From Nemopilema nomurai (taxonomy: Eukaryota; Cnidaria; Scyphozoa; Rhizostomeae; Rhizostomatidae), in contig ML133455.1 of the NCBI GenBank assembly GCA_003864495.1, positions 558,001-622,000 of the forward strand: 64,000 nt of DNA, given 5' to 3'. This document shows, in pieces, positions 37,101-51,150 of this stretch. The number at the start of each line of letters is the position of its first letter. Position 1 is the stretch's first letter. Below the pieces are notes generated by a model. That model was not told where the DNA came from. It saw nothing but the letters and a program-made list of their open reading frames with translations, and ran no database searches. The translations under genes were made by a program, and so were the position numbers.

Positions 37101-40100
37101 GCTTGATCAAATGGAATGGGAAATTTAAGTGGCCTCCTTTTGAAACGAGAACAGCAAAGAAAACTGCGAAGGAGGCTTGAGTAAAATAGCTACAAACTTG
37201 AAGTGCACGATTAAGTTTAGTTGGCAAAACGTTAAACTATGTTGTATATGATTATAAGGAGTTAAATGTGACGTAAAACTAGCATGACCTGTTGGTCTAT
37301 AGATAAATCAAGTTCCCACAAACAAACATGCTCTAAATGATAAATAATTTATACCATTGAAATGCCCCCTCCCTTTTTTTCTTGTTACTCCATTTCAACC
37401 TGATTTTAACGTTAAAAAGCATTGCAGATCGCTAGAGATCAAAGGATTCTGAGATCACTTACACCTCGATTGGAAACCGTCTCCAGCCTTGCTTAAAACA
37501 AAGACACATCAGGTCATGCTGTAGCTTAATTTCATAAAGACATGAACGAAGTACTGGGAATTAGTATGAAAGTTATTACGCCCAGTGAAACCACTAAATA
37601 TGATCTGCCAATTAGGCATACGACTGTTAATTAGTCTTTGGTTTATGTTTCATTGAAAGCATCTATCAAAGAAACATTCGCTAGACCCTTGAAGCAACTG
37701 AAACGGTGGCTTGCTCTTCTAAAATGGAAATACAGTGATGCAAAGCTGTACTTGATGGCAGCACCTCTTTCCTCCTTTTAACTATAATACACATTACCTT
37801 CTCTACACGCCATCCAAATATTCTTTAACCGGAAATTAATGGCACTAGGAATCAAATTTGGGTATATGTTGTAGATCTTGAAAAGCAACGTATAAGAAAG
37901 TATGTTTATCTAAGGGTGGCACGATTGAAAGTTCAGGTAAATTCAACGAAATCACTTAAAAAAGTTTTAGTCTTCGGGGAAGGAAAGTTCACTTTACACT
38001 TAGGCTTGATGACATTCAGCTTGAAACATAAATGCTGAAATCTGCCAAATTCTTATGAATGTCACTTTAAGACAGAAGATGCAATTGTGTGCCAACCTGA
38101 GGGCTTGAAGTCAATAGGCTTCTTTTGACAAGGCTTACTAGCTATTAAACTGGCTGGAATCGCACTGAAAGAAAATGGCTCCATGTAGTAACTTACGAAC
38201 ATACTTGACTGGTCCCTGGGATACAAGGGTCACCGTTTAACTGGGTTTGAGCTTAGCAGAATGAGAACCAGCGCTATTCAAGATTCAGCGATAAAGACTA
38301 GATTCAAGTGTTATTCCTTTACGCAAGACACAAGCGACGAAGCCTTGATCGTTGCCACGAGCATTTCTTTTAGCTAGGAAGGGGAGGTGCTAATTCTCTT
38401 TCCGGACACTTAATGCCCTTGTAAATGGCCTTGGTGAAATCCAAAAACATGTTTCCTCACCCATTACAAAAACAAAATCCGTTAAATAGGTTCTAAAGAG
38501 GAGAGTAAACTCAGTTGTCGTCAGGCCACAAATAACACCACGCACAAGAACCTTCCATCCAAACAGCCAATAACCGAAGCTTTGATTTCGTTTGGTAAAT
38601 GAACCAAACAAAATTAAATTCTTTGGCAACCTTTTTCAAAGATCACACTTATCACAGTACGTCAGACTCTGCGGAGGCGCAATACGATTACGACCCCCCT
38701 TCCCCTAATTGCCAGTTGATACGTTTTTCAAAAAGCCAGATTTGTTTGGAAATGATGAACAAAGCCGGGGACAAGCGACCATGAAGCAAACAGCAGCAAC
38801 ATTTTTGATTTTTGAATGGCGCCTCAGAATCTTTAACATTAGCTAGCGGTTACTAACATCCATATGTAATTGGTTCCAATATACATGCCGCATAGAGGAC
38901 AGGCCAGTGATATATTGCACCATGTTTAAGGTTGGGACCAATCGCAGTTACACCCAGCTTTTTGGCTGTCTAGCCACCACGCCCTTTTGCCAACTGATCA
39001 ACAACGAGCAAGGATGGCCAAAGAAACGTTGAAGTGTGGTAGAACCAGAATGGGTGGCTAATAGAACATTTTGCCACGTGATAGGGTTACGTCATAACTA
39101 ACGATAAAGCCAATTGCATGATAGCATTTTGGATAGAGACTGCCGAGTTGATTATAAAAACGTCACACTTAGAATTAGGGGAGGGCAGCCGAAAATTTCG
39201 TAACATACTGTTTAATACTGTGAGTAAATTTAGAGGAGGGTGAAAGGAAAACGGTACTTTTCGCTTTCTGCAAAAGGCTAGCCAGTCCCTTTACAATAGT
39301 AAGAATAGTATCAATAGTATCGATTACAATAGGAGGACAACAGTCTCTTTTTCGTTGGAATTTCGTATTCATGTTGCCTTCAGGTCTTGTCAAGTCTAAT
39401 CGGCCTATATGTGTGATGATAATAATCAATCTTTGACAGTCTACCAGATGGAAATGACTAACTCATCCTATCTAAAGAGTGCTCTCCTATCAGAGAAACC
39501 AAAATAAATAAATAAATGCAATGGGGCTACTTATTCATGTCATAATAGATTTTGGAAGATTCTTCCAGAAGTAAATACCTAAGTAGTTGAATAACGTACA
39601 TATCAAATAGTATATTATACGCGCGTATATCAAAGAATAAAGGTCTATTCAGACCAACTAGCACTCAGTTAAACTTTAGATGTCAAAAAGCGACAATCTA
39701 AAGGCGAGACTACAGCAAAAACCTGGCGAAGTTTTGCAATAAGAACGTCTGTGTGTCTGTGTGTCTAATAATCTTCTGATTAAATTAGTTTTTGCATAAG
39801 CTCATTCAGCGTTGATCAGCTCGTTAACCAAATTACCCTTTACAGCCAAGGCATGACATAATAATCCGAGATCAAGAACATATCTGCAGTCAGATCTTGT
39901 CAGAAGCAAGCATGGAGATTGACTGAGATGGTGACATGATTGAACGAGATGGCCTAAGCCAGGATGAGCCTCATTCACATTCGGGCATTTGTTCGGTCCA
40001 TACAAATGAAGCACAGATGTGGAGCAGGGGCGGGGCTCTTCCGAAATGGCTATGCTCCTTCAATGTTTCTCCGCATTTCCGGCTTCTTACTAAGACAATT

Positions 40101-43100
40101 TCTAAACAAAAAGTCTCAAGATTATACGCATTCTTTGGCGTAATGACGTCATAAGCCGAACCGTAGAAAGAATGTTAGCGCAAGCGCAGTAAGTAATAAC
40201 GAGAGATGGCCATTTATGCCGATTGCTTAATCCATCAGCATCGACTCAAGTCACACTTTTAAAGGCATCCTCCTGTTGTGTCACAATGTATCACCACATG
40301 GCTAAATAGATGGACGTCACTGTATTACGTGAAAGTGCAATGATTTGGTAGACAAATCGCCAATTGCCAGGAAGCTTCATCTACAGTCTGACTAGTTATG
40401 CAGCCTTTATGATGCAAAATGTGATACACTAGAAGCTTTAAGTTGGAGATGAAAACTACGTTCCAATGGTGCATCATTGTGATAGATCCGTTCATTATAA
40501 ATCGTTCACGTCTTTCTGTTTGGTGCAAAAAGCAAAATGCAGCGCATCACAAGTTCAGGGAATAAGTTCTGGGTACATTTGCTTTCACCAAGACTGAGTC
40601 TGGTGATCAGCGATTACTTGTGCCTTTGTGCTGACATCTTTTCAACTTCTAAGTTTTCGTTGAACTATAGGCTTTAGCACTGAAAATGTATCCTTTCAGG
40701 ACCACACGTGTAATTCAATTCGAAACTTTGATGGGAAAAGCAAACTCTATGGTACCAATTACACTGTGTTGGTGTTTGTGTGTGTTTGTTTGCGTGTCGA
40801 TACCATACAAAGTACTAAGAATTTGTTCGCAGAAACTCTAAACCTTGCTTTAAGGAAATCAGCAGATTTCCTCCAGCCTACCTCCTCTGAAATGACACTG
40901 AAAAAGTTGTCACTAAGGGGCTTATTACTGAATGGAAAAAAGATTCTCACTGGAGACAGATGACAGATCTACATGGAACTTTCTGCTTACGAATAAGGAA
41001 TTCTATCTCCAACAAAGTCACTTTCCCCAGGGCTATGCTACATCCGGATAGCAAAGCAGACAACAAATAAACACAAAATTGATGAACAATGTGATAGGAA
41101 TGTTATAAGCCTAGCAAACCAACCCTCTTTAAGATGATTAGGTCCTAAGGCTAGAGCATGTCAGTGGAAAGCTTAATTGGATCATCAGGAATATATGTTG
41201 GTCTGATTCATCATTTCTCTCTAGAGCTAGACTTGCCTTAGAAGATCCGTGTTGCAATGGGAAAAATTTCTGTCATCCATCTCTTGTTCCAGCAGGTCGA
41301 CATTGTCAGACTCCTCAGTCTTGACTCTCCAGGGGAATTGCATCCCTGCCAATGATTGGTTTCAAAGTCATGTGAATGACTGGGGGAGTCCTGTATTCAG
41401 GTGCTACAAAGAGACGAGACACTGATAATAAAGATCATGGTGAGAAATCATAACTAGTAGTGACTTCTAATAAATTACCAGTTTGTATACAATACTGTTT
41501 TGATCAATGTCCCAATTTTCAACCATCCCCAAATATGCAAGCTCTTTCTATCCAAAGAGATTAAAAACAAAGGTACAGCTATGCTCTGGTATATCTGTTG
41601 CAATAGTCTTAGTTACTTACACCAGTTTGCATTCACTGGGGGGTTTCAAATCAGAACATTCAATAAGTTAAACTCCTATTTGGTTATGAGTTTCATGCAT
41701 TATTTCAATCTGATTGCAATGTGTCAATTTAAAATTTCACATGATGACGAGCCCAATATTACAATGGTGGTAATGGTCAAAGATATCATGATAAACCAGG
41801 AATTTTTAGAGTAAGAAAAACTCTTCAATCCATGCAAGGTTTTCATCGATCAGAGAAGTGCAGGTGGAGAGTCCTGAGTCTTGCATTTTGCGGGTTTGCC
41901 CGTCCCTGAACGAGCCCAAATCGCGTGAAAACCTCAAGCAGGCAGTCAAACAAACCTGAATTAAGAAGCTGCTAGCCTAAAAAGCAGAAGCTCAAAAATT
42001 AAAAGCTTGACTTTGAAGGCAGGTTAAAGGACAAGAACATAATGGAGAGAGGTATTGAAGGAGAAAAAACCAACTGACGCAAACATGGTTTTCCTAATAT
42101 TTTGATATTATTGTTGTTGATGTGAGTTCAGAAGGACAAAAGTCTCTTGCGCAACGTACTGTGTGTGCTTTGAATTCAGCGCAGCCACAAAAATTCAAAT
42201 TTCTAGATGACGACGTTCTGAAGAGGACAACGGTCATGAACTTTCGAGGTGTCTAGAAGAAACTTCAGTAAGAGCCAGTCAGAACGTGGAAAGGACATTC
42301 ACCTTCTGTGCTAATTTTACTGTACATTCAAGTGGTACGGCATAATCATTGCACTAGAAATAAGATTTAACGAAGGAGTTTTACAGCAAAGCTCACTAAT
42401 CACTTATCACTAATCAGCTAATCACGACATTGATAAGCGATAGACACCAGCAGGTTGGCCACTACCAGGGGTTACTTTTGGAGGAGGGGGCTTAACCCTC
42501 TATATAGAAGCCAAAATGTTAGTGGGCTTCATCTTCTAGTCAGCTGTTATCTTGCAGCACCAGATCAATCCCCTTTTTATCTCAGTTTCAACTCAACCTC
42601 TGTTACCATACATCCAAAACAGCTCATGGTACAACGGTATTCCCCAGGCCTCTTAAATGACCAGTTAACGAGGCTCCAAGAGCTCTGGTATGTCATAGTT
42701 AGAGCAACGTTACCTCAAAAGCTTCATCAATTTCGCAATTATTTCCATTGCTGTTCTCTAATCCAAAACTAACTCGGTGAAGTTATCTTCAGGTTGCATT
42801 TGACGAAAGCCCGACTTGGAACGGATTAGCAAAGGCAACAGAATGAGCTTTTGGCAACCAATTCGAGCCATATCGATAGCGCTCGATTGGCTGACCGCAA
42901 GCCTGCTACAAAGATTCACTTCAAAACGTCACTCTCTTGGTATTTCGTTTAGCAATTCCAATCAAACTACTATCGTAAAATGACTTTACCATATTGATGT
43001 AAAAAGGAAAAAAAGAAATTAAAAGCTTTAAAGAACGAAACAGTGTCGGAGAGAACCATGGAAAGAGCATTAAATACATTGTGATTGGATAGTTTGCTTC

Positions 43101-45759
43101 CTTGAATTTTTGAGCAAGTGTCTTACGTACCAAAGATGGCTGTTTTTTCTCTTCCAGGCTCGCACCCGATTTCACACCCGGGTGCTTTATCAAACGTCAG
43201 AAAAATGACAGATGACGAGGCTAATCTTTGAAATATGCTCATATACTCTAATAAGGGTAACAGTGAAAGGTTATCGATGTAGTCTTGAAATCTTATCTCA
43301 GATTTTATTATATTATGCTATATCCAAACTACAGAGATATACGCCACACACAGTCCTTTGGAGAATCGATTGGGTCTAAGCAGAAGCCAGTATACCTGGG
43401 GCAGAAACCAGTAAAAGGGGAAGAATGTCTGCCAGTTGTCTCGGGAAAGCCGAACTCACCAACGCTGGCTGCTTGCCCGTTCCTGAGAATATCAGGAAGC
43501 CAGATAGTCGAAGATGATTTATGAAGCTGTTGGCTTCCACATAGCAGACATTTTTGAAACCAAAAATGAAAAAGTCTGAAATTAGAAAGGCAAAGGATCA
43601 TCAAGGACCAGACGCATAAGCTGGTAGAAAATGAAGTGCCTTCAAATTTCTTTGGTACTACGAGTCGGATTTAAATGCAAAGCGGGTGCAGAGTGGGTGG
43701 AGCTCGTGTTGGAGCCTTTCAGTCTGAGTTGTCAAAAACACACAGAAGAATAGCCACTGTCAAGGAACTTCAACCGTGAAGAACTCAGTTAAACGAGGTC
43801 ATGTTGTAATGGAGTAATGTAAGAAGAATGTGAAAACCAATTAATAATTATCGTTGTCTTTGAATCATTTAACAAATTCAGCATAGGTGATCGAAGAAAG
43901 AGATATGAAGGGAATATGAGGGCTCCAAGATTCATAAACTACACAAGAAGCATTTATGTCATGTACTTTGTGCAATATACGATGCATAGCAGCAATAAAA
44001 GATCACACCGTCTTTTGCTCACCCAACAATTCCATAACACTGAGTATGAATGGAGGTTATCAAGAGAAAGCGTCAGTATAAATGGCTAGAAATTCTAGGC
44101 AATGGCGTCTTAAACATATCAAAAGGTTTACGACTCTCTTTCTCTATAGTGCAGCTTGAATTTCCACACGGCAACGAGAAATCACAACTATACTTTCTAT
44201 TTGACAACGGAACATTCAGACAAACCCTCAATACGTTGGGGAACGAAAGCCAGAGCCTGGCATTCAATTACAAGGAAATATCTTGCTACCCTAGATATCA
44301 TACTAAAGATATCATACTAGATATCGACCAGTACCAAAGCTGAAATGAAAGGAGTGTTTTAACTAAAGATTTAGAAGGGCTTGAGTTCTAACAAATTCAA
44401 AGAGTTTTACCTGGTCAACGCCCCTTGGATACACAACAATAGAATCCCCAATAACATTTTTCATGACTGCTTACAACTTTCATTTAAAAAGGCATTAAAC
44501 AACAAAAAAACCAGTTATACCCCAATCTTTTATCAATACTTTTTTCAAACAAATTTTTTGGCCAATACATCGTTTTTTAGCTTTCCTTTAAAATTCATTT
44601 TAGCCTGTTCATAAAATTCATAAAAAACCTCGTTACCAAATCTTGAACTTCTGGCATTGACCGTTCTAACACAGTTCAAAAGCGTCTATAAAAAGCTCAA
44701 TAAATTCCATGTCAAGTCTGAAATAGAGGCAACCATCACAGTTCTTAGTTCTCTATTTTCTACTATTCATTTGGACCATTTTTTCATCTCTATTCAATAA
44801 AAACATGAATAAATTGGATTGGGACACCCATTTCACATAAGCAAACTCATAAAAGTTTGATTTACTGATGGCCATTAAAAAATTCTTTTCTATAGACGAA
44901 ATTAGAAGCCTCACCCTAAAACCGATTCACCACATTGTTATCCACTTTAACATTTTTACTGTATATTGTTTCTAAAAACTCGCGTGAGGTTTTCTGCCTA
45001 GGAACCTTCTGCGTCAAATTCTAATGATGCAATATTGAACATATATCACACCTTTGTACGCCTTATCTTGAGAGACTTCGTGGTCTTATTAACGCGTTGC
45101 TGGTTCTGGGATTTGAATCTCAATTGACGCTTTCAATACCATTGTCGGTCGAAGCACAAGAGAAAGAGATGACATTTGACTTAATTGTAACCCTTCATAC
45201 CAGTTTCTCAGCAAATTCATGGATGCCAAGGCTTTGCATAACTGCATCAAAAATTCTGTCAACGCTTGCGGACTTTTTTACTACATACTGCCTCCATTTA
45301 GTTTACATAATAAATACAGTTATCCTGCAATACATTATGTACGTCTCAAAAACAAAGGACCACTTTGAGAAGCACAAACCAGCAATGCAAAATTGAAATG
45401 TGTAGCCATGCAAAACTCCTTTTATGGACATTGATGGTGATCAGTTTTAGACAAGCCATTTACTAACTTTGTCAGTGGATGTGATTCCTTATCTGGTATA
45501 ACTTCAGAAATCGTCTTAATTTGACTGTCTCATTGATCAATTTGGCCACAGAAATCGATTTTGTCTGAGGATTAAAAGCTCGTTATCCATCTTTGATTAT
45601 GATGGTCCTCAAAAATCTTATCAAATCCCACCTTGGATTTGAAAACATAATTTGACTCAAGGTACCTCTATAAGACAACAGCTAATAAATCTTTTTCATA
45701 AAAGCTACAAGGAATTTTAAACACAAAAGCTTGGGATTAGCCTTGGATATAATAGCCAC

Positions 45760-46200
45760 ATGAAGTTTTGGGGAGACATATTCTTGGGTGGAAATTTCAA
45801 GCTGACAGTACAGATATTAAAATGGACAGTATTTGAAATTCTTCATGAAAGTGTGATGCGAATCAGAATTGGGTCAGAGGATCTATCAATAAAATTTAAG
45901 ATTGTTGGTAAGATAAAGATGAAGTTTCTAATCTCAAGACCTGATCTGAAGGGAAGAAAAAAGCTTAATGACTTGAATTTCATAGCCACTTTGAAAGATA
46001 AAGAAGGTGGTTTTACCTATGTCTATATTGAAAGCTCAATGACTATTGGACATTACACTTGCCTGATGACAGCATTAAACATGAGACTCAGAGTAGCAGC
46101 TTACAACTGTCAGACTCTACATAAGACATACATAAGATTACCATTATACAAATCAAGGAGCAAAGTCAAACCAACAGATTCCAGTAGTAATGCTGTATAA
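45760..46200 (+). CDS. Unassigned ORF, 146 codons
   Basis: This opens with a true ATG (MKFWGDIFLGG) and is the longest ORF in the gene-poor region. It is lysine-rich and basic, with ISRPDLKGRKKLNDLNFIA in the middle and a Ser-rich tail. I do not recognise a family, and there is no upstream promoter or splice evidence. It could be a single-exon gene, part of a decayed mobile element, or chance; chance is likely in this AT-rich setting. Confidence 0.18.
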   Translation: MKFWGDIFLGGNFKLTVQILKWTVFEILHESVMRIRIGSEDLSIKFKIVGKIKMKFLISRPDLKGRKKLNDLNFIATLKDKEGGFTYVYIESSMTIGHYTCLMTALNMRLRVAAYNCQTLHKTYIRLPLYKSRSKVKPTDSSSNAV

Positions 46201-46739
46201 TTATAGAAACAACATCCCAAGTATCGTTATCTGTTTCCCTCTCAAGTATACCAAGTAATTAAAAACAAACATTTTTAAAAGGATAAACAAAGGAGAAACA
46301 AATGTTAAACAAATTTTGAAATAGTTGCCTCAGATGTTATTCCCGCTGTATACAGTGATATGCCCCCATAATATTGATTAGGTAAACTTTAAATCTAATA
46401 TTCTTAGAAAGATGACCACAATTTTCAGCTAGAGATAATGCTAGTTGACTGAACGTAACTAGAGTTTCAAAGTCTATTCATTGTTGATGAGCAATGTGAT
46501 TCAAAAAAATTTGCAATAAAAAACAGAGAGATTAGGCTCAGTTTGCTGAAACAGAACTGAAGCGCAAACATATTTAAATGGAAAGCCATAAATAGAACTT
46601 TAGCAAAAAGAATAAAGAATAAAGATCCTTGGAAACAAGTTCAGGTGGCAAGCATTTATGTGATTTAATAACATAAAAAACATACAGAAAAAGAAAACAT
46701 GACACATGCCTTAGAGCAAAGAAAAAATCAATAGGTTAT

Positions 46740-46815
46740 ATCAATTAGTCAATCAACCATTACACCCAATCAATCAGTCAATCAATCAATCAGTCAGTTA
46801 ATCAATCAATCATTT
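46740..46815. repeat. TCAA/TCAG simple repeat
   Basis: Runs of TCAATCAATCAGTCAATC type tetranucleotide repeats. Ordinary simple-sequence DNA. Confidence 0.85.
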
Positions 46816-48726
46816 AATTCAGCAAATATAGAATAAAAAAAGTTAAAAGTCAAAACAATGCCATAATTAGAGGAATGTTTATTGATGCTCAATTAAAATT
46901 CTAGTTCCATTTTGATCTACATGTTAAAACATACAATAAGCCCATACTGAAGAATCATATGAAACAATTCTAATAAAGATGACTCCCAACTCATTACATG
47001 ATTCTGTAGCATAATTTTTATTCAAATGCCCTCTGCCAGTTATGGAAGTACATTATTACCCCCTAGATAAAATGTATGATATCAATAATTTTGATGTCTG
47101 CCTTCTGACAAATACAGAATAAAGATATTAGAGCATTGTCAATTGATTGAAGAAAAATTTTTTACATTGGCTCAAAATGGAACATGGTAACAATTTTCAG
47201 GGAAATAGGAGAGAAATATAGTTAAATGGCATAACAGAGACAAGGATGAGAAATAAAACCAGACAAATAAAAGTTAAGTTGCTAAATATTGTTTTTAAAA
47301 AACCCATTATCCCCAAAACGAATGATTGTCTTTGGACATGATGTAATGATGTTAAAATTCCATTAAAATTCCACTTTCATAACTAGCTTTAAGTTTATTT
47401 ATAAACATTTTAATAAACATTGAAAAATTATTATAAACATAATTGAGATGCTTATTATCATTTTTCAATTCTATCAAAATACTGATGGCAGAGACTGGAA
47501 AGATTCAGGTCTAGTCTCAGAGGATGGCAGTTATTGACAAGATTTTGTATTAGTAAGAGCAAATATAAATGTGTGTAAACTTTTCAGTTTTGGTCCAATG
47601 TGTGCAAGAAAGTACCTGATGGGCAAAGTATTTGTCAATTTGTCTCACCCTCTGTGGATAGATATTAGTTTGAACAAACTTCTAAGTGGGGATAAGGATT
47701 TAAGGTCCGTTGATTTTAACTCTGGCCAAAGAATTATCCCTACCCAGTAAACACTTGACCCTATTATTATGCCCAAGTACACACCAGTTAGTGTAGTTTC
47801 CCATATAATCTAACCTTCTTTGATTCTGACCTTTTTATGCCCTTTGTTAGTGGCTGGCAACACATATTCTTACTAGTCACTGCTTAGGAAATTTAAAATA
47901 ATCCTAAGACTGTAGTTTCTCAGAGAAATGTAATAGACTGTATAATCAATGGATTTAGCGCAAGCATACATTATTCCAAAATATATAATCAAAGCACTGA
48001 GATATGAGATGATTCCAGGGCAGTTCTGCAATGATTTATGTGTGTGCAATAGGGTGTTGCCCTTAACAATTTTCTTTGGGGGTGTCTCCACATCCTTTTC
48101 TTTGACTTCCCAAATTTTTAGATTTCATTGAGCAACTCTAAAAAGCTGTATTCCATTCAGTGTATTTGCATGACAGAGCTTTTCAAATCAGGAGGAGAGT
48201 ATCATCTAGAGAAACCCAATTTATTCACAAAATGAATAAAGCAAAAGGGGTGCATGTTCTCTAATTAAGTTGTAGAATTCAACTTTTGCAACAATCTGAT
48301 GCTCACCAGCACAAGTTGAAGTTGTTTTGTGAATACTGAAGTTTCAAATTCATCAGCATTTCATAACTTCAGCGAGAATTTTGTTTAACCAAGATAGGAA
48401 AGCAACGTTTTAAGAAGTGTGGTCTTGAGAATGTTTCCATTATCCAAAAATGTGTGTGCAGCTTTTTTTTTGTGCATTAGTAAGGCCACTGTAAAAAAAG
48501 TCTTGTGTGTGTACATGCCAACATCTGCAGACTGGACCCAGGTTCTCCGCCTTTAGCAATTTATAATATTATCGTAAAGAAGTTCAACGTAAGGAAATTT
48601 ATGTTCTTTCCCGTCCCCCTTTCAATGCTCACAATAAATTTTTAAGTTAGAAAGACCTGTGCTCAGAATCAACGCAATTACGAGAAGTCAGCAAAAGCAA
48701 AAAACAGTTATCCTTTACACGGTTAT

Positions 48727-49095
48727 TCAGCCCTTCTTCGTCGACTTCATAATATCTCCCACGTGCATCAAATTCTGAAAGACTTCTGTGTTTTTTACAA
48801 GGAAGGCCTCCCTTGAAGACGCTGCATGGCGTACAACATTGCAAGACATGTTTTATTTTTGAAAAAATCAAACACAGTATCTCACCAAATTTATTTCTTT
48901 TCCATCCATTTCCCACGTCTAAAAATGTTTTTGCACTTTTGGCTGAACACGAGACTCTTGTGTCAGCAAATAGTTGTTCGGTTGGCGCGTAATCAAAACG
49001 AGATTGTTTGATAATGGCCACGCTGCTGTTGCTTTGGTTTAAAGAAGTATAATCCTCTTCAATACTTTCAAAAGGTTGGTAAGAGTTATTTGTTT
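48727..49095 (-). CDS. 3' end of an unrecognised gene (two exons)
   Basis: Two minus-strand exons join in phase: 49095-48886 and 48821-48727. The junction is consensus (donor TTTG|GTGAGA, acceptor GCCATGCAG). The joined tail contains QSRFDYAPTEQLFADTRVS, WKRNKFGASSREAFLVKNTE, and VFQNLMHVGDIMKSTKKG before TGA. The reading frame is open upstream to an acceptor-like TTTATAG at 49096-49102 with no in-frame ATG, so at least one earlier exon is expected between here and TCEANC2. About 100 residues are visible. There is no signal peptide, membrane segment or motif that I can name. The phase match and protein-like composition argue for a real gene; its function is unknown. Confidence 0.5.
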
Positions 49096-49547
49096 CTATA
49101 AAGATATACTTTGTCGTTTTTAATGCTTTCTATTTAAAATTTGCTGGATCTGGAAAAGTTTTGAAGATAATTCATATGGCAATTTGTTTTGGCAAACGCA
49201 TAACATATGCCTAAAAGGAACTAGTTGTTTTGTGATATAATTTTCTCTCGTCTAGTTTACTCTATATCAGCAGTGGTGTCGTTTCATTTTATGTTTTGAA
49301 TCATTATTAAGGTATAGAAGACAAACAATATATATCATTGTCTCTGAAGAATCCACTCAACATCTTTAAAGTGCCTATGGATTTATTCTAGTTATGGAAA
49401 CCTTCCTATAAAAAAGTCGCGAATAAAGACTTTCTTACTTCACATAGAGTTATATATTCTATCAAAAGAAATTCCTGTAGAAGATGAAAATGTCCGAAAA
49501 GCAGTTTTGCTATTAATGGTTTACATGGTGCTTTTGCTATTGCAGGA

Positions 49548-50972
49548 ATGGATGCATTTGTGATAAAAACAAAGAGAGTGCAACCAACTAAGTCAGAAAA
49601 AAATGAAAAGAAGAAAAAAATGAAGCAAGTTACAATAGAAGCTCTGCCTGTTTGTATCATAAGTCTGCTATCTATTATTCTTTTTGATATTACATAGTGA
49701 GACTTTGACCCTGATGCACATCTTTTGTGCTGGTAGTACAAAGGATTAAATTTCACTGACCCATTTTACTTGATTATCGAAGTGATAATGTATGTACTTG
49801 TTTTCTAACATATCAAAGACTGTTGTTTTTAAATCTAGATTAAGTTAAAATATTAAGGTTAAGTGAGGTTGAGATTTTGGGGATATTTAATTGTTTAAAT
49901 GTGTTAATCTCTATTGTATCTCTTATTTTATACTTTGCATGAGTTAATATCGAAGCTGAATGACATATTTATAGCTACAAACATTTAGCAGTATTAATTG
50001 TAGTTTTCTGGCACCTGTATTGTATAACAAAGCATAAATTGATTTTATTTTACAGAGAGTGGTTGTTCTTGAAAACATTGAAAGACTTGCACTAGTTTTG
50101 AAAAGCAGTAATGATGTAAATGCACTACAAGATGCTCTTGAAGAACTTTCAAAGATGAAGCCATCAAAGGAAATTTTACTAAAAACCAAGATAGGACATA
50201 CAGTGAACAAATTGAGAAAACATGATAATGCCTGTGTTCAGAAAATCTCCAGGCAGTTATTTCGTGATTGGAAAAATTTTTATAAGGAGCAAAGATACAG
50301 ACCATCTATTGAAGTAAGAAGTGATGCTAAGACAGAATCAACAAGAATTAAAGCAAGGAGGCTGATAGCAGATGCTGTTGGCATGGAAGTATGGCATTTT
50401 AAATTTATAAAGTTTAGTATACATTTTGATTTAAAACAAAGAAGGGGCTCTTAGCAAAGCTACTCTAGAAATCATGGAGTTGCTCAGTTGTTGAATTGCT
50501 TAAAACTTCCTTTTTAGGGATACTTGATAGTCACATATTTACTTGCACCAGCTAAACTATAGCAAAGATTTTATAGAAAACTTTATTTCAAATAAATTGA
50601 TCTCAAAGCTATTACTAAGATTGTAACTTTTTACAGACCTTAGGAGTTAAGATAATTACAGATACTTAAGAGTTTTTACAGTAGATATGATATATATATT
50701 CTTTTAATCCAGTGATTTGATTTAGCAGAAGTTAATACCTTATAGAAGTATGGATATGACTTATACATAATTTAGATTACAATTTATGCATTGTAATGAA
50801 CATTCTTTTTCAGGCAACTGAAAACATGCCCGAAATTATTGAGAGGGATGTGTTTAAAATTGCAAATAGACGAATTGACATTAACTACAAGCGAAGAATT
50901 CGCAAACTTGTTTTTGACTTGAGAAATAAACAAGGTGACTTTGAAAAATATTTTAGTGATGCAAAAAGTTAA
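49548..50972 (+). CDS. TCEANC2: TCEANC2, TFIIS N-terminal and central-domain protein, complete
   Basis: Exons 49548-49649, 50056-50388 and 50814-50972 join in phase 0 (donors GTTTGT and GTATGG are weak; acceptors TTTTACAG and TTTTTCAG are strong), giving 197 residues (human 208). It starts MDAFVIKTKRVQ, as the vertebrate protein does (MDKFVIRT). Exon 2 holds the TFIIS N-terminal (LW) helical bundle with ALEELSKMKPSKEILLKTKI, GHTVNKLRKH and the signature RPSIEVRSDAKTES. Exon 3 carries a shortened central domain with ENMPEIIERDVF and YKRRIRKLVFDL. TFIIS N-terminal domains bind elongation factors; the catalytic zinc ribbon of TFIIS is absent, as expected for TCEANC2, so it is not predicted to stimulate RNA cleavage. 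It probably acts in the nucleus. The ATG lies just after an acceptor-like TATTGCAG, so a noncoding 5' exon may exist. Confidence 0.95.
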
Positions 50973-51144
50973 TGGAAACAAAGAGTTGTCATGAACATCA
51001 TGCGATCGAAGCAGACCTTCTGGTTGGAGAGTTAACTTACAGAACTGTTAAAACTATAAGATATTTAGTTTGAATTTTAAATAGTAAGATATATGTATAT
51101 TGAAAAATTAAAATAGCCCAGCTTAACCTTTTTTTAGAAGTTCA

Positions 51145-51150
51145 AATAAA
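51145..51150 (+). terminator. Poly(A) signal, probably TCEANC2
   Basis: AATAAA about 170 bp downstream of the TCEANC2 stop at 50972, a suitable 3' UTR length. Confidence 0.5.

Larger units (their letters stand above)
33519..48726. other. Gene-poor region of about 15 kb
   Basis: No recognisable gene. ORFs are short, lack family resemblance and are not joined by convincing splice sites. Small local structures include a 21-bp tandem duplication (34123-34164), a degenerate array rich in TAGCTACGTCGAA near 35650-35810, and TCAATCAATC runs near 46740-46815. The 44-46 kb part has the longest ORFs (97-146 codons), noted separately. Confidence 0.5.

Noticed and set aside
42455..42772. 105-codon plus-strand ORF
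   Set aside because: No family resemblance, promoter or splice support; length is within chance expectation for this region.
43285..43604. Overlapping ORFs on both strands near 43.3-43.6 kb
   Set aside because: The GC is slightly higher, but neither translation resembles a known protein or mobile-element motif.
45090..45130. tRNA-like T-arm (GGGATTTGAATCTC)
   Set aside because: No matching acceptor, D or anticodon arm could be found upstream.
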